64,000 nucleotides of DNA from contig CAVSGZ010000013.1 of the NCBI GenBank assembly GCA_963727765.1, positions 62,001 to 126,000 of the forward strand. Direction: 5' to 3'. Shown here one piece after another: positions 34,093 through 43,172 of the stretch. Every line of letters starts with the position of its first letter. Position 1 is the first letter of the stretch. Both the position numbers and the translations under genes were made by a program. The DNA is from FEN-299 sp963727765 (lineage in GTDB: Bacteria > Acidobacteriota > Vicinamibacteria > Vicinamibacterales > Fen-181). The notes under the pieces were generated by a model. The model was not told the DNA's origin and did no database searches. It worked only from the letters and a program-made list of their open reading frames with translations.

Positions 34093-36709
34093 ATGCGTCG
34101 TTTCCTGACTGTCTGCACGATCGTCTGCGCCGCGGGCACGTTGTTCGTCCACGCGCAGCAGCCCGTAGCCAAGGAACCGGCGGCGAAGCCCGCCGCTCAG
34201 GCCAAGGCAGCGCCCGCGAAACCCGCTCCATTCACGCTGTCGATTGACAGCATCATGAGCGGCGCCAAGCTGGTGGGCAACGCGCCCACCGGCGTGCGCT
34301 TCCTTCCCGACTCGTCGAAGATCGTCTTCTCCTGGCAGAAGCCGGGCGAGGACCGCGCCAACACCCACGTCGTCAACCGCGACGGGACCGGCCTCAAGCA
34401 ACTCTCGGCCGAGGAAGCGCGCCAGCTTCCGGCCACGCCGACCGGCCGCCTCGACCGCGCGCGGAAGCGCCTGCTGGTCGCCGAAGGCGGCAACATCGTC
34501 ATCTACGACGTCACGACCAACGCGCGGCGGCAACTGATGAAGACGGCCGCCATCGAGTCGAATCCGCGATGGGCGCGCGGCGACACGGCGGTGACCTTCA
34601 TCCGCGACGGCAACCTGTTCCTGATGACGCTCGACGGCTCGGCGGCGGGGCCCGCCGAAGTGCAGCTCACCGACGTCGCGGCGGCAGCCGGTGAGGGCGG
34701 CCGCCACGGGGGTCGGACGCGGCGCCATCGGCGGAACCGGCCAGCGGGGCGGACAGGTGGCCGGCGCGCGTGGCGGAAGCGACCAGGGCCAGGCAACCGA
34801 GTCGCAGCGCGTGCTTCGGCAGGAGGAGATGGCCCTCATCGAGCACCTCAAGCGGCAGGCTGAGCAGCGTCAACGCGGCGGGGGCGGAGGAGGGGGTGGA
34901 CGCGGCGGGCGCGGCGGCTTCGGGATGATGGGCGGCGGCGCGCCGGCCGAACCGATCGCCCGCTTCACGCCCGGGCCGCGGCAGTCGGTCACCGACATGC
35001 TGCTCTCCTCGGACGAGAAGTACGTCTTCATCGCGGTCACCGAGCGACCGGAGATCCCGGCGCGCAACCAGGACGTTCCGAACTACGTGACCGAGTCGGC
35101 CTATCCCGAGATGATCAACGGCCGCTCCGACGTCGGCGACTCGCAGTCGCACCGCCTGCTCGCGGTCCTCGATCTCAAGGGCAACAAGACACTATGGGCG
35201 GACGCCTCTTCGTTCGCCGGCAGCGAGAAGCCGGCCAAGCAGGGCGAGGCAGCCAAGCCCAGGCTGGTCGACTGGAGCCTGCCCGAATGCTCCGACGACG
35301 GCAGCCGATGCCTCGCGTCGGTGAGGTCGCAGGACTACCACGACCGCTGGCTCGTCACGATCGACCCAGCAACGGGCAAGGCCGCGTCGCTCGACAACCT
35401 CCACGACGACGCCTGGATCCGCGAGGCGGCGGTGTCGACCGGCTCGGGCGGCGGCTTCGGCGGGGGGTTCGGCGGCGGTGCTTTCGGCGGAGGCGGCATC
35501 ACGTGGCTTCCCGACAACAGGCGCGTCATTTACCTGGCCGAGCGCGACGGCTGGATGCACGCCTGGACGCTCGACGTGACCGCCGACAAGCCGGCGCCTA
35601 AGGCCCTGACGAGCGGCAAGTGGGAGATCTCGAGCGCGCGGCTGTCCAACGACCGCACGAAGGTGTACTTCACGGCAAGCGAGGTGCACCCGGGCGAGCA
35701 CCACTTCTACACCATCCCGGTCGACGGCGGAGCGTTCACCCGCATCACCACGACGACCGGCGGCCACGAGGTCACCGTCTCGCCCGACGAGAAGACGCTG
35801 GTGGACCTGTTCTCCACCATCAACCGGCCGCCCGAGATCTTCGTGCTGCCGTTCGCGGCCGGCGCCAAGGCCACGCAGGTGACGACGACGCCGACGGCCG
35901 AGTACCTGGCGTTCAAGTGGATCGAGCCAAAGGTCATCACCTACAAGGCGCGCGACGGGCAGATGGTCTACGCGCGTCTCTACACGCCGGAGATGGTCGG
36001 CGCCAGACGTGACCCGCGGCACCCGGCGGTGCTGTTCATCCACGGCGCCGGCTACCTGCAGTACGCGCACAAGTACTGGTCGGGGACCTACTTCCGCGAG
36101 CACATGTTCAACCATCTGCTGGCCTCGCGCGGCTACGTCGTCCTCGCGCCCGACTACCGGGCGAGCGCCGGCTACGGCCGCGACTGGCGCACGGGGATCT
36201 ACCAGCACATGGGCGGCAAGGACCTCGACGACGTCGTCGATGGCGCCAAGTTCCTGGTGGCGACCGAGAAGGTGGACCCGAAGCGGATCGGGATCTACGG
36301 CGGCAGCTACGGCGGCTTCATGACGCTGATGGCGCTATTCACGACGCCGGACGTGTTCGCGGCCGGGGCGGCCCTGCGGCCGGTCACCGACTGGGCGCAT
36401 TACAACGAGAGCTACACGGCGCCCATCCTCGGCCTGCCCCAGACCGACCTCGACGCCTACAAGCGCAGCTCGCCGATCTACTTCGCCGAGGGGCTCAAGA
36501 ACCAGCTGCTCATCTGCCACGGGATGGTGGACACCAACGTGTTCTACCAGGACACGGTGAGGCTGATGCAGCGGCTGATCGAGCTGAGGAAGGAAACCTG
36601 GTCGGTGGCGCCCTACCCGGTGGAGGACCACAGCTTCACCGAGGAGACGAGCTGGGCGGACGAATACAAGAGGATCTTCAGGCTGTTCGAGGGTTACCTG
36701 AAGAAGTAG
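34093..36709 (+). CDS. S9-family prolyl oligopeptidase-type peptidase (one frame break)
   Basis: Two frames that together make one protein of about 870 residues. Part 1 (from ATG 34093) has a signal peptide and beta-propeller repeats up to VQLTDVA near 34690. Part 2 (in frame from 34691 to 36709) continues the propeller, with two Gly-rich inserts (GGGGGGGGRGG; GGGFGGGFGGG), then the alpha/beta-hydrolase domain: nucleophile GIYGGSYGGFM, Asp in GMVDTNVFYQD, His in VEDHSFTEE. The +1 shift lies close to 34690. Exported serine peptidase acting on peptides, possibly post-proline. Follows the alpha-galactosidase by 22 nt. Confidence 0.9.
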
Positions 36710-36727
36710 TCGGAGGACGGGGAGAGG

Positions 36728-36780
36728 AATCGGTTCCTTCGACGAGGAGTCGGTTCCTTCGATGAGTGGTCGGACGATGA
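36728..36780. repeat. 20-bp tandem repeat, inverted relative of the 32.8-kb repeats
   Basis: Units of the form TCGGTTCCTTCGAYGAG at 36730 and 36750, followed by a degenerate third. The reverse complement (CGACCACTCATCGAAGG) closely matches the copies at 32777-32843. Confidence 0.7.
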
Positions 36781-36794
36781 GATGAGTGGTCAGG

Positions 36795-36824
36795 GGTCGG
36801 GGCGGCGGAAATCACGCCCCGACC
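36795..36824. terminator. Hairpin between convergent genes
   Basis: Perfect 10-bp stem ggtcggggcg / cgccccgacc around a 10-nt loop, located between the S9 peptidase and the comEA-like gene. No T-tract on either side, so this is a probable bidirectional barrier but not a textbook terminator. Confidence 0.55.
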
Positions 36825-36849
36825 ACCGGCCCGGTTTCGCCTCTGACCG

Positions 36850-37248
36850 CTACTTCTTGACCGGCGGCTTGGCAGGCGCGGCCTTGGCCGGCTCCTGCTT
36901 GGCGATCACCAGCCCCTTGATCTTGTTGTAAGTGGCCTGCGGCACGATCTTCTTGCTCACCAACTCAGTCTTCGCCTTGTAGGGACGACCGTCGATGATC
37001 TTCTGGGAGTAGGCGTCGCCGATCCCGGGCAGCGCGGTCAGCTGCTCCTTGGTCGCCGTGTTGAGGTCGACCAGTTCGGCCTTCGCCGGCTTGGCGGCCG
37101 GAGCCGGAGTCTGCGGGGTGGCAGCTTGGGTGGCTGCCGGCTTCGGCGCGGCCGCGGTCGCCGGTTTCGTGGCCTGGGCGAACGTCGCCGCCTGGGCCAC
37201 CATGAGTGCCGCCGCCGCGAACATCAGGACACGCGTCACGAGTTTCAT
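36850..37248 (-). CDS. Exported ComEA-like helix-hairpin-helix protein
   Basis: 132 residues from ATG 37246-37248 (AAGGA 7 nt upstream; the frame extends further up without a site). Signal peptide VLMFAAAALMVAQAATFAQA, an Ala/Pro/Lys-rich linker (~27-62), then the HhH domain VDLNTATKEQLTALPGIGDAYSQ (in part LNTATKEQLTALPGIG, ~66-82) and KIIDGRPYKAKTEL. The last 15 residues are Lys/Pro-rich. ComEA-type domains bind double-stranded DNA; here there is no adjacent ComEC, and many such short proteins have no proven role in uptake. Confidence 0.83.
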   Translation of the reverse strand: MKLVTRVLMFAAAALMVAQAATFAQATKPATAAAPKPAATQAATPQTPAPAAKPAKAELVDLNTATKEQLTALPGIGDAYSQKIIDGRPYKAKTELVSKKIVPQATYNKIKGLVIAKQEPAKAAPAKPPVKK

Positions 37249-37433
37249 AGTGAGTCCTTCTCGTCGTTCAGGGGCCGACAATTCGGCCGTTCGAACACCT
37301 CTGTATCAAATCACGTGCCAAGAGTGGCCTGGACAGAACCTGCAAGTTGCCGAGCCATTTTGCGTGGTCGGCTCACGGAGGCGCCGCCGCTCCCGACATG
37401 ACCGCCACGGTGTGGCGGAACGGGCGGGCGGTC

Positions 37434-38597
37434 CTACGCCAGCCGGCGCAGGATGAAGCACTTCAAGTAGTAGGTTTCCGGAACGCTCAGCAGCACCGGG
37501 TGGTCGCGCCCCTGCATCCGTTTCTCGACGACGGTGGCGTACACCCGGGCGTCGGTAGCGGCCTCGTACACGATCTGGCCGAACGTCGCCTCGTCCACGT
37601 TGTAGGAACAACTGCAGGTGACGAGCGTGCCGCCGGGGTTCAGCAGGCGGAGCGCGCGCAGGTTGATGTCGCGGTAGCCCGAGAGGGCTCGCGGAACCGA
37701 GGCTTTGTTCTTCGCGAACGCCGGCGGGTCGAGCACGATCGTGTCGAACCGCTCCCCCTCCTGCTCCAGCCGGCGCAGTTCGTCGAACGCGTTCGCCTCG
37801 CGCGCCTCGATCTGCCGCAGGCCGTTCTGCGCCGCATTCGCGGCGATGCGGGCCACGGCCTGGGCCGAGCTGTCGATGGCCGTCACCGCGTCGCAGCGGG
37901 GCGCCAACCGCATGGCGAAGCCCCCCTGGTAGCTGAAGCAGTCGAGCAGCCGGCCGCGGGCGTACTCGGCCGCGGCCGCGCGGTTCTCGCGCTGGTCAAG
38001 GAACAGCCCGGTCTTCTGCCCTTTCCACGGGTCGACGTCATACTCGACCGGACCCTCGTGGACCGTGATCGACGCGGGCACGTCTCCGTGCAGCAGCTCG
38101 ACGCGGGGCTCGAGCCCTTCGAGCGCCCGCACCTTGACGTCGTTGCGCGCGAGGATGCCCCGCGGCGCGAGCAGGTCGACCAGCAGCCGCGTCAGCGTCG
38201 GCAGCATCCGCTCGGTACCCTGGGACAGCGACTGCAGGACGAGATAGTCGCCGTAGCGGTCGACGATCAGCGAGGGCAGCAGGTCCCCTTCGGCATGGAT
38301 CAGGCGGTAGGCGGTGGCGTCGATGGCCAGCCGGGTCCGGTAGCCGATCGCCTGTTCGAGCCGGCGCCGCCAGAACGCCTCGTCGACCGGCTCGGCGCCG
38401 TGCGAAATCAGGCGGAGCGCGATCTGCGAGCGGTCGCTGTAGAGCGCCCGTCCCACGATCCGGCCACGGGCGCCGGTCACGGTGACCGTGTCGCCCGGTT
38501 CGGCGTGCGCCTCGAACACGTCGCTCCGGTAGATCCAGAGGTGGCCGGCCTCGATGCGCTGTTCGGCCCGGCCGGTGATAGTGACCGTCGGCTGCAT
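37434..38597 (-). CDS. rlmI: Class I rRNA methyltransferase, RlmI type
   Basis: 387 residues. N-terminal PUA-like domain (~1-75, with GHLWIYRSDV), a middle domain (AYRLIHAEGDLLPSLIVDRYG, in part EGDLLPSLIVDRYGD ~105), then a Rossmann methyltransferase: KTGLFLDQREN (~194), LLDCFSYQGGFA (~220) and VLDPPAFAKNK (~288), plus the C-terminal TCSCSYNV. This is the layout of RlmI, which methylates C1962 of 23S rRNA at position 5. Modified base assignment by homology only. Divergent from rpiB. Confidence 0.88.
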   Translation of the reverse strand: MQPTVTITGRAEQRIEAGHLWIYRSDVFEAHAEPGDTVTVTGARGRIVGRALYSDRSQIALRLISHGAEPVDEAFWRRRLEQAIGYRTRLAIDATAYRLIHAEGDLLPSLIVDRYGDYLVLQSLSQGTERMLPTLTRLLVDLLAPRGILARNDVKVRALEGLEPRVELLHGDVPASITVHEGPVEYDVDPWKGQKTGLFLDQRENRAAAAEYARGRLLDCFSYQGGFAMRLAPRCDAVTAIDSSAQAVARIAANAAQNGLRQIEAREANAFDELRRLEQEGERFDTIVLDPPAFAKNKASVPRALSGYRDINLRALRLLNPGGTLVTCSCSYNVDEATFGQIVYEAATDARVYATVVEKRMQGRDHPVLLSVPETYYLKCFILRRLA

Positions 38598-38627
38598 CGA
38601 GGTAGCTTAGCGTACGAACAGGTTGGG

Positions 38628-38741
38628 ATCAGGGGTCAGGGGCCAGGGGTCAGGGAAGAACACGCGTGCCGCAGGCTTCCGACCTTCGGTCCCCGATCCC
38701 CGATCCCCGATCCCCGATCCCTGATCCCCGACCCCGAATCC
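38628..38741. repeat. Heptanucleotide repeats between rlmI and rpiB
   Basis: Two arrays: gatcagg-ggtcagg-ggccagg-ggtcagg near 38630-38656, and ccccgat repeated four times exactly then degenerate (ccctgat, ccccgac) at about 38694-38735. The period is 7 nt throughout. They end just upstream of the rpiB -10 box. Confidence 0.85.
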
Positions 38742-38743
38742 TG

Positions 38744-38749
38744 TACAAT
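38744..38749 (+). promoter_or_regulatory. -10 hexamer of rpiB (leaderless arrangement)
   Basis: TACAAT, 6 nt (cgtcac), then GTG 38756. No Shine-Dalgarno is possible in this space. Confidence 0.55.
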
Positions 38750-38755
38750 CGTCAC

Positions 38756-39214
38756 GTGCGCATCGCCATTGGTTCGGACCACGCCGGCTATCAACTGAAG
38801 GAAGTCATCAAGGCGCGCCTTGTGGCCTCGGGCGCGGAGGTCGACGACCTTGGGACGACGAGCGAGGCCTCGGTGGACTATCCCGACTACGCCGCGGCCG
38901 TTGCCCGGCGCGTCGCCTCGGGCGCGAGCGATCGCGGAATCCTCGTATGCGGAACCGGTATCGGCATGGCCATCGCCGCCAACAAGGTGAACGGCATCCG
39001 GGCGGCGCCTGCCGAGAGCCTCGAGGCGGCGCGGCTCAGCCGGGCGCACAACGACGCCAACGTGCTGACGCTCGGCGCGCGGCTCACGCCCGCCGACCGC
39101 GCGCTCGACATCGTGCAGACCTTCCTCGACACACCGTTTGAAGGGGGCCGGCACCAGCGCCGGGTCGACGAGATCCGGGCGCTCGAGGATCCGCACGCGG
39201 ATGTCCCGCGGTAG
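38756..39214 (+). CDS. rpiB: Ribose-5-phosphate isomerase B
   Basis: 152 residues from GTG 38756 (VRIAIGSDHAGYQLK). Active-site landmarks: SDHAGY (~7), DYPDYA (~43), the catalytic Cys in LVCGTGIGMAIAANK (~65), and SRAHNDANVLTLGARLT (~97). It interconverts ribose-5-phosphate and ribulose-5-phosphate in the pentose phosphate pathway. It overlaps the helicase gene by 14 nt. The -10 box position predicts a leaderless mRNA. Confidence 0.93.
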   Translation: MRIAIGSDHAGYQLKEVIKARLVASGAEVDDLGTTSEASVDYPDYAAAVARRVASGASDRGILVCGTGIGMAIAANKVNGIRAAPAESLEAARLSRAHNDANVLTLGARLTPADRALDIVQTFLDTPFEGGRHQRRVDEIRALEDPHADVPR

Positions 39215-41199
39215 ATCCGGCTCGTCGGCCGACAGCCTCTCCGACACCGTGGCCCGCGTGTTCGGGGAGGCAGGCCCGCTCGCGCAGGCGGTGCCGGAGT
39301 TCGAATCGCGTCCCGGGCAGCAGGCCATGGCGGTCGCCGTGGCCGCGGCGATCGAGAACGGCCGGGTCCTGCTGGCCGAGGCTGGAACCGGGACCGGCAA
39401 GACGCTCGCCTACCTCGTCCCCGCCATCCTGAGCGGCCGGCGCGTGCTGGTGTCGACCGGGACCAAGACGCTCCAAGAACAGAATCTTCTCGAAGGACCT
39501 CCCGGTCCTCGAAGCCTCACTCGGCGTTCCCTTCCGCGCCACCTACATGAAGGGGCGGGGCAATTACCTGTGCCTCCACCGCTTCGAGCAGTTCCGAGAC
39601 AACCCGATGTCGATGGCCTTCGCCGACCCCGAGGCGATCGACGCGATCGCCGAATGGGCCGCGCGCACCGAGACCGGCGACCGCGCGGAACTCGAGGACC
39701 TGCCCGAAGACCTCGCCGTCTGGCCCGACCTCTCGGCCACGTCGGAGAATTGCGTCGGGTCGGAGTGCCCGCGCTACCGCGAGTGCTTCATCACGAAGAT
39801 GCGCGAGCGCGCCGCCGAGTCCGACCTGGTCATCGTCAACCATCACCTGCTCTGTGCCGATGCCTCGGTCCGCCAGAACGCCTACGGCGAAGTCATTCCC
39901 GAGTGCCAGGTCGCCGTCATCGACGAAGCGCATCAGCTCGAGGACGTGGCCACGCAGTACTTCGGCCTCGTGGTCAGCACCTACCGGATCGAGGATCTCG
40001 TGCGGGACGTCGAGCGCGTGGTGGCCGGCGGCGCGTGCAAGGGCGACGCGGCGGAGATGCGCCGCGCGAGCGATCACGTCCGCGATCGGGCGATGCTGTT
40101 CTTCACGGCGCTGCGGCAGGTCGGCGAGTCGGCGGCCGCCGGCGCCAGGCGGGCCGCGCCAGGAGGGCTGCCCGAGCGCCAGCGGGTCACGGCGGACATG
40201 CTGGCCGAGGTTCAGAGCCCCGGCGCGGATCTGGTCGGCGCGCTCGACGGCCTGCAGGGCGTGGCGGCGCTGGTCCCGGAGTCCGGGGAAGACCTGGCCA
40301 CGGTCGGCCGCCGCGCCGGCGAGATCCGCGACGAACTGACGTTCCTGCTGAGGGCCGGCGACCCGGACTACGTCTACTACCTCGAGGCGAGGGGCCGCGG
40401 CGTCTTTCTCCGCGCGTCGCCCATCGACGTGTCGACGATCGTGCGCGAACTGCTGCTCGACCGCATGCAGGCCACGGTGCTGACGTCGGCGACGCTCAGC
40501 GTGGCCGGCTCGTTCGAATACGTGCGCGGCCGGCTGGGGGTGCGCGACGCCGACGAGATCACGCTGCCGTCGGAGTTCCGGTACGAGGAGCAGGCGATCC
40601 TCTACCTGCCTCCGGGGATGCCCGATCCCCGGTCGCCGGCGTTCCCGAGCGCGGCAGGGCGGGAGATCCTGGAGATCCTGAGGCGTACCGAGGGACGGGC
40701 GTTCGTGCTGTTCACGAGCTACTCGGTGCTGCGCGAGGTGGAACGTGGTCTCGTCTCCGCCCTCGACTACCCGGTGCTCGTGCAGGGCAGCGCGCCACGG
40801 TCCGTCCTTCTGCGGCAGTTCCGGTCGCTCGGCAACGCCGTGCTGCTGGCCACGTCGAGTTTCTGGCAGGGCGTGGACGTGGTGGGCGAGGCGCTGAGCT
40901 GCGTGATCGTGGACAAGCTGCCGTTCGCCTCGCCTGGCGACCCGGTGACCGCGGCCCGCATCGAGGCCATTGGCGCCCGCGGCGGCAGCGCTTTCGAAGA
41001 ATACCAACTCCCGCTGGCCATCCTGACGCTCGAGCAGGGCCTCGGTCGCCTCATCCGCCATCGCCGGGATCGAGGCGTGCTGGCCGTGCTCGACCCACGG
41101 CTCCGGTCGAAGGGCTACGGCGCGAGGTTCCTGGCCGCGCTGCCGCCTGCGCCGGTGGTCTCGAAACTGGACGATATCGCACGCTTCTTCGCGCGCTGA
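39201..41199 (+). CDS. dinG: DinG/XPD-like ATP-dependent DNA helicase (one frame break)
   Basis: Two frames join into one ~665-residue protein. Part 1 from ATG 39201: EFESRPGQQAMAVAVAAAI, Walker A AEAGTGTGKTLAYL, VLVSTGTKTLQEQ. The frame then breaks near 39483; dropping one A gives LQEQIFSKDLPVLEASLG and leads straight into part 2 (MKGRGNYLCLHRF...). Part 2 has the four iron-sulfur Cys (LCLHRF, NCVGSECPRYREC), VIVNHHLL, the DEAH box (VIDEAHQLED) and motif VI (GLGRLIRHRRDRG). Superfamily 2 helicase of the DinG type, acting 5'-3' on DNA. Next to rpiB, which is probably incidental. Confidence 0.9.
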
Positions 41200-41320
41200 G
41201 GCCGCGGTGCGTGGTGAAACGGGGCTTAGTCAGGCCCACACTTTCGGTGTAGACTATGGGCCGACGGTCCCCCCGCCGCCACCCCGCAATATCTTTATCT
41301 CTACAAGACGGAGGATTGCG

Positions 41321-42295
41321 ATGTTTCCCGCACTTACCGGCCGGCGCATCTTGCTCCTGGCCTGTGCCCTGTTCGTGGCGTTCGCCGTGGCGCCGCCCAT
41401 CGCCGCCCAGTCTACGGGATTGGTGAAGGGAACCGTGGTGGACATCAAGGGCCAGCCCGTAGAGGGTGCGAAGATCACCATCGAATACAAGGACGGCGGC
41501 GGCCGCGTCTACACGACCAAGACCAACAAGAAGGGCGAGTACACCCAGATCGGCCTGATCCCGGGCAACTACAAGGTCACCGCGGACAAGGACAAGGTCG
41601 GGTCGCAGTCGTTCGACGCCCGCGTGAAGCTCGGCGACCCCACCGAGGTCAAGTTCCAGCTTGGCGCGGGCACATCCGGTCCGAGCAAGGAAGAGCTGGC
41701 CAAGATCGCGGCCGTCAAGAAGCTGTTCGAGGACGGCGTGGCCTCCAGTCGCGCGGGCGATAACGACGCGGCCATCGAGAAGTTCAACGAGGCCGCGGGC
41801 CTGCTGCCGAACTGCCCCGACTGCTACTACAACATCGGCTACGCCCAGGCGCAGAAGAAGGACTACCCGAAGGCCGAAGAGGCGTTCAAGAAGGCCATCG
41901 AGCTCAAGGCCGATTACGTCGAGGCGTACTACGGACTGGCCACCATCTACAACGCCCAGAAGAAGTTCGACGAGGCGCAGGAGGTCAGCCAGAAGGCGGC
42001 GGCGCTGGCAGCGGCGGCCGGTGGCCCGGGCGGTGCCGCCAGCGTGGACGCCCTGTACAACCAGGGTGTCATCGCCTGGAACGCCGGGAAGGCCGAGGAC
42101 GCGAAGAAGGCGTTTGAAGAGGCGCTCAAGGCAGACCCGAAGCACGCAAACTCGCACTACCAGCTCGGCATGTGCTTCCTCAACCTGGGCAAGATGCCCG
42201 AGGCGGTCGCCGAGTTCGAGTCGTATCTGGAGTTCGCCCCTGACGGCCAGTATGCCGCCCAGGCGAAGGCCATGGTCGCTCAGCTGAAGAAGTAG
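41321..42295 (+). CDS. Exported carboxypeptidase-regulatory-like plus TPR protein
   Basis: 324 residues from ATG 41321 (GGAGG 6 nt upstream). Signal peptide ILLLACALFVAFAVAPPIAAQ. Residues ~27-110: a CarboxypepD_reg-like beta sandwich (GLVKGTVVDIKGQPVEGAKI, in part GTVVDIKGQPVEGAKI; KKGEYTQIGLIPGNY). Residues ~130-324: TPR repeats (NCPDCYYNIGYAQAQKKDYP; VEAYYGLATIYNAQKKFDEA; HANSHYQLGMCFLNLGKMPE). This fusion is common in acidobacterial envelope proteins. Role probably structural or adaptor. A terminator follows. Confidence 0.85.
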   Translation: MFPALTGRRILLLACALFVAFAVAPPIAAQSTGLVKGTVVDIKGQPVEGAKITIEYKDGGGRVYTTKTNKKGEYTQIGLIPGNYKVTADKDKVGSQSFDARVKLGDPTEVKFQLGAGTSGPSKEELAKIAAVKKLFEDGVASSRAGDNDAAIEKFNEAAGLLPNCPDCYYNIGYAQAQKKDYPKAEEAFKKAIELKADYVEAYYGLATIYNAQKKFDEAQEVSQKAAALAAAAGGPGGAASVDALYNQGVIAWNAGKAEDAKKAFEEALKADPKHANSHYQLGMCFLNLGKMPEAVAEFESYLEFAPDGQYAAQAKAMVAQLKK

Positions 42296-42319
42296 CGGGC
42301 GCGATTGACGGTTCACCGA

Positions 42320-42362
42320 GAGGTCGCCGGCTGCCTGTGGGGGCCGGCGGCCTCTTGCTTTT
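42320..42362 (+). terminator. Rho-independent terminator
   Basis: Stem gaggtcgccggc / gccggcggcctc (11 of 12 pairs) with an 11-nt loop, followed by ttgctttt. It ends the TPR gene; yggS starts 7 nt beyond. Confidence 0.85.
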
Positions 42363-42368
42363 CACCCT

Positions 42369-43073
42369 GTGACGCCTGAAACCGATCTTGCCGCCCGGCT
42401 GTCCGAAATCCGCCACCGGATGGCGCTCGCCGCCCGTCGGGTCGGGCGGCAGCCGGAAGAGGTGCGCCTGGTCGCCGTCTCCAAGACCTACGCGGCCGAG
42501 ATCGTCCGCGCGGCGGCCGCAGCCGGCCAGCTCGACTTCGGCGAGAACCGCGTGCAGGAAGCGCTGCAGAAGATCGGCGAGACCGCCGACCTCTCCCTCC
42601 GGTGGCATCTCATCGGCCATCTCCAGTCGAACAAGGCGAAGAAGGCGGCCGTGAGCTTCGCCTGCATCCACTCGATCGACAGCATCGACCTGCTCAAAGC
42701 TGTGGACCGGGCCGCCGCCGATGCCGGCCGGAGCCCGGAGGTGCTCGTGCAGGTGGACCTGGCCGGCGAGCCCACCAAGCATGGCGCCGCGCTGGACGTC
42801 GTCCGGAGCGTGGTCGAGCAGGCCTGCCGCGCCCGCGCGGTGCGCCTGGCTGGCCTCATGCTGCTACCGCCGTTTTTCGAGGACCCCGAGGCGGCGCGCC
42901 CGTTCTTTCGACAGATTTGCGACCTGCGCGACGAGCTGTGCCGGGGCGGCGTCCCTTCGAACCTCCTGCGGGAGTTGTCGATGGGGATGAGCCACGATTT
43001 CGAGGTGGCCATCGAGGAAGGTGCTACGATGGTCAGGGTTGGCACGGCCATCTTCGGACCGCGCGAGCGTTGA
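42369..43073 (+). CDS. yggS: YggS-family pyridoxal phosphate homeostasis protein
   Basis: 234 residues from GTG 42369. TIM-barrel alanine-racemase N-terminal fold. PLP lysine in LVAVSKTYAAEIVR (~38), then FGENRVQEALQKI (~60), WHLIGHLQSNKAKKA (~79), and the phosphate site LSMGMSHDFEVAIEEGATMVRVG (in part MGMSHDFEVAIEEGA, ~205). It buffers free PLP in the cytosol; no enzymatic activity is known. The GTG lies just beyond a terminator, so a promoter within 42296-42368 or readthrough is needed. I see no good -10 there. Confidence 0.94.
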   Translation: MTPETDLAARLSEIRHRMALAARRVGRQPEEVRLVAVSKTYAAEIVRAAAAAGQLDFGENRVQEALQKIGETADLSLRWHLIGHLQSNKAKKAAVSFACIHSIDSIDLLKAVDRAAADAGRSPEVLVQVDLAGEPTKHGAALDVVRSVVEQACRARAVRLAGLMLLPPFFEDPEAARPFFRQICDLRDELCRGGVPSNLLRELSMGMSHDFEVAIEEGATMVRVGTAIFGPRER

Positions 43074-43172
43074 GCCCGCTCCTGCAGTTCGGAGGGGGAT
43101 CGGCCGAAACAATGAGTGCCGGGCGCATCCCGACGGGTGCGGACACGATCCCGGCGGCAGAGGAGTCAGGTC

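Noticed and set aside
32904..36709. Polysaccharide utilisation locus
   Set aside because: Only one glycoside hydrolase is present, with no SusC/D pair, sugar transporter or regulator beside it.
38628..38741. Possible CRISPR array
   Set aside because: The repeat unit is 7 nt with no spacers; direct repeats of 23-40 nt separated by unique spacers are absent.
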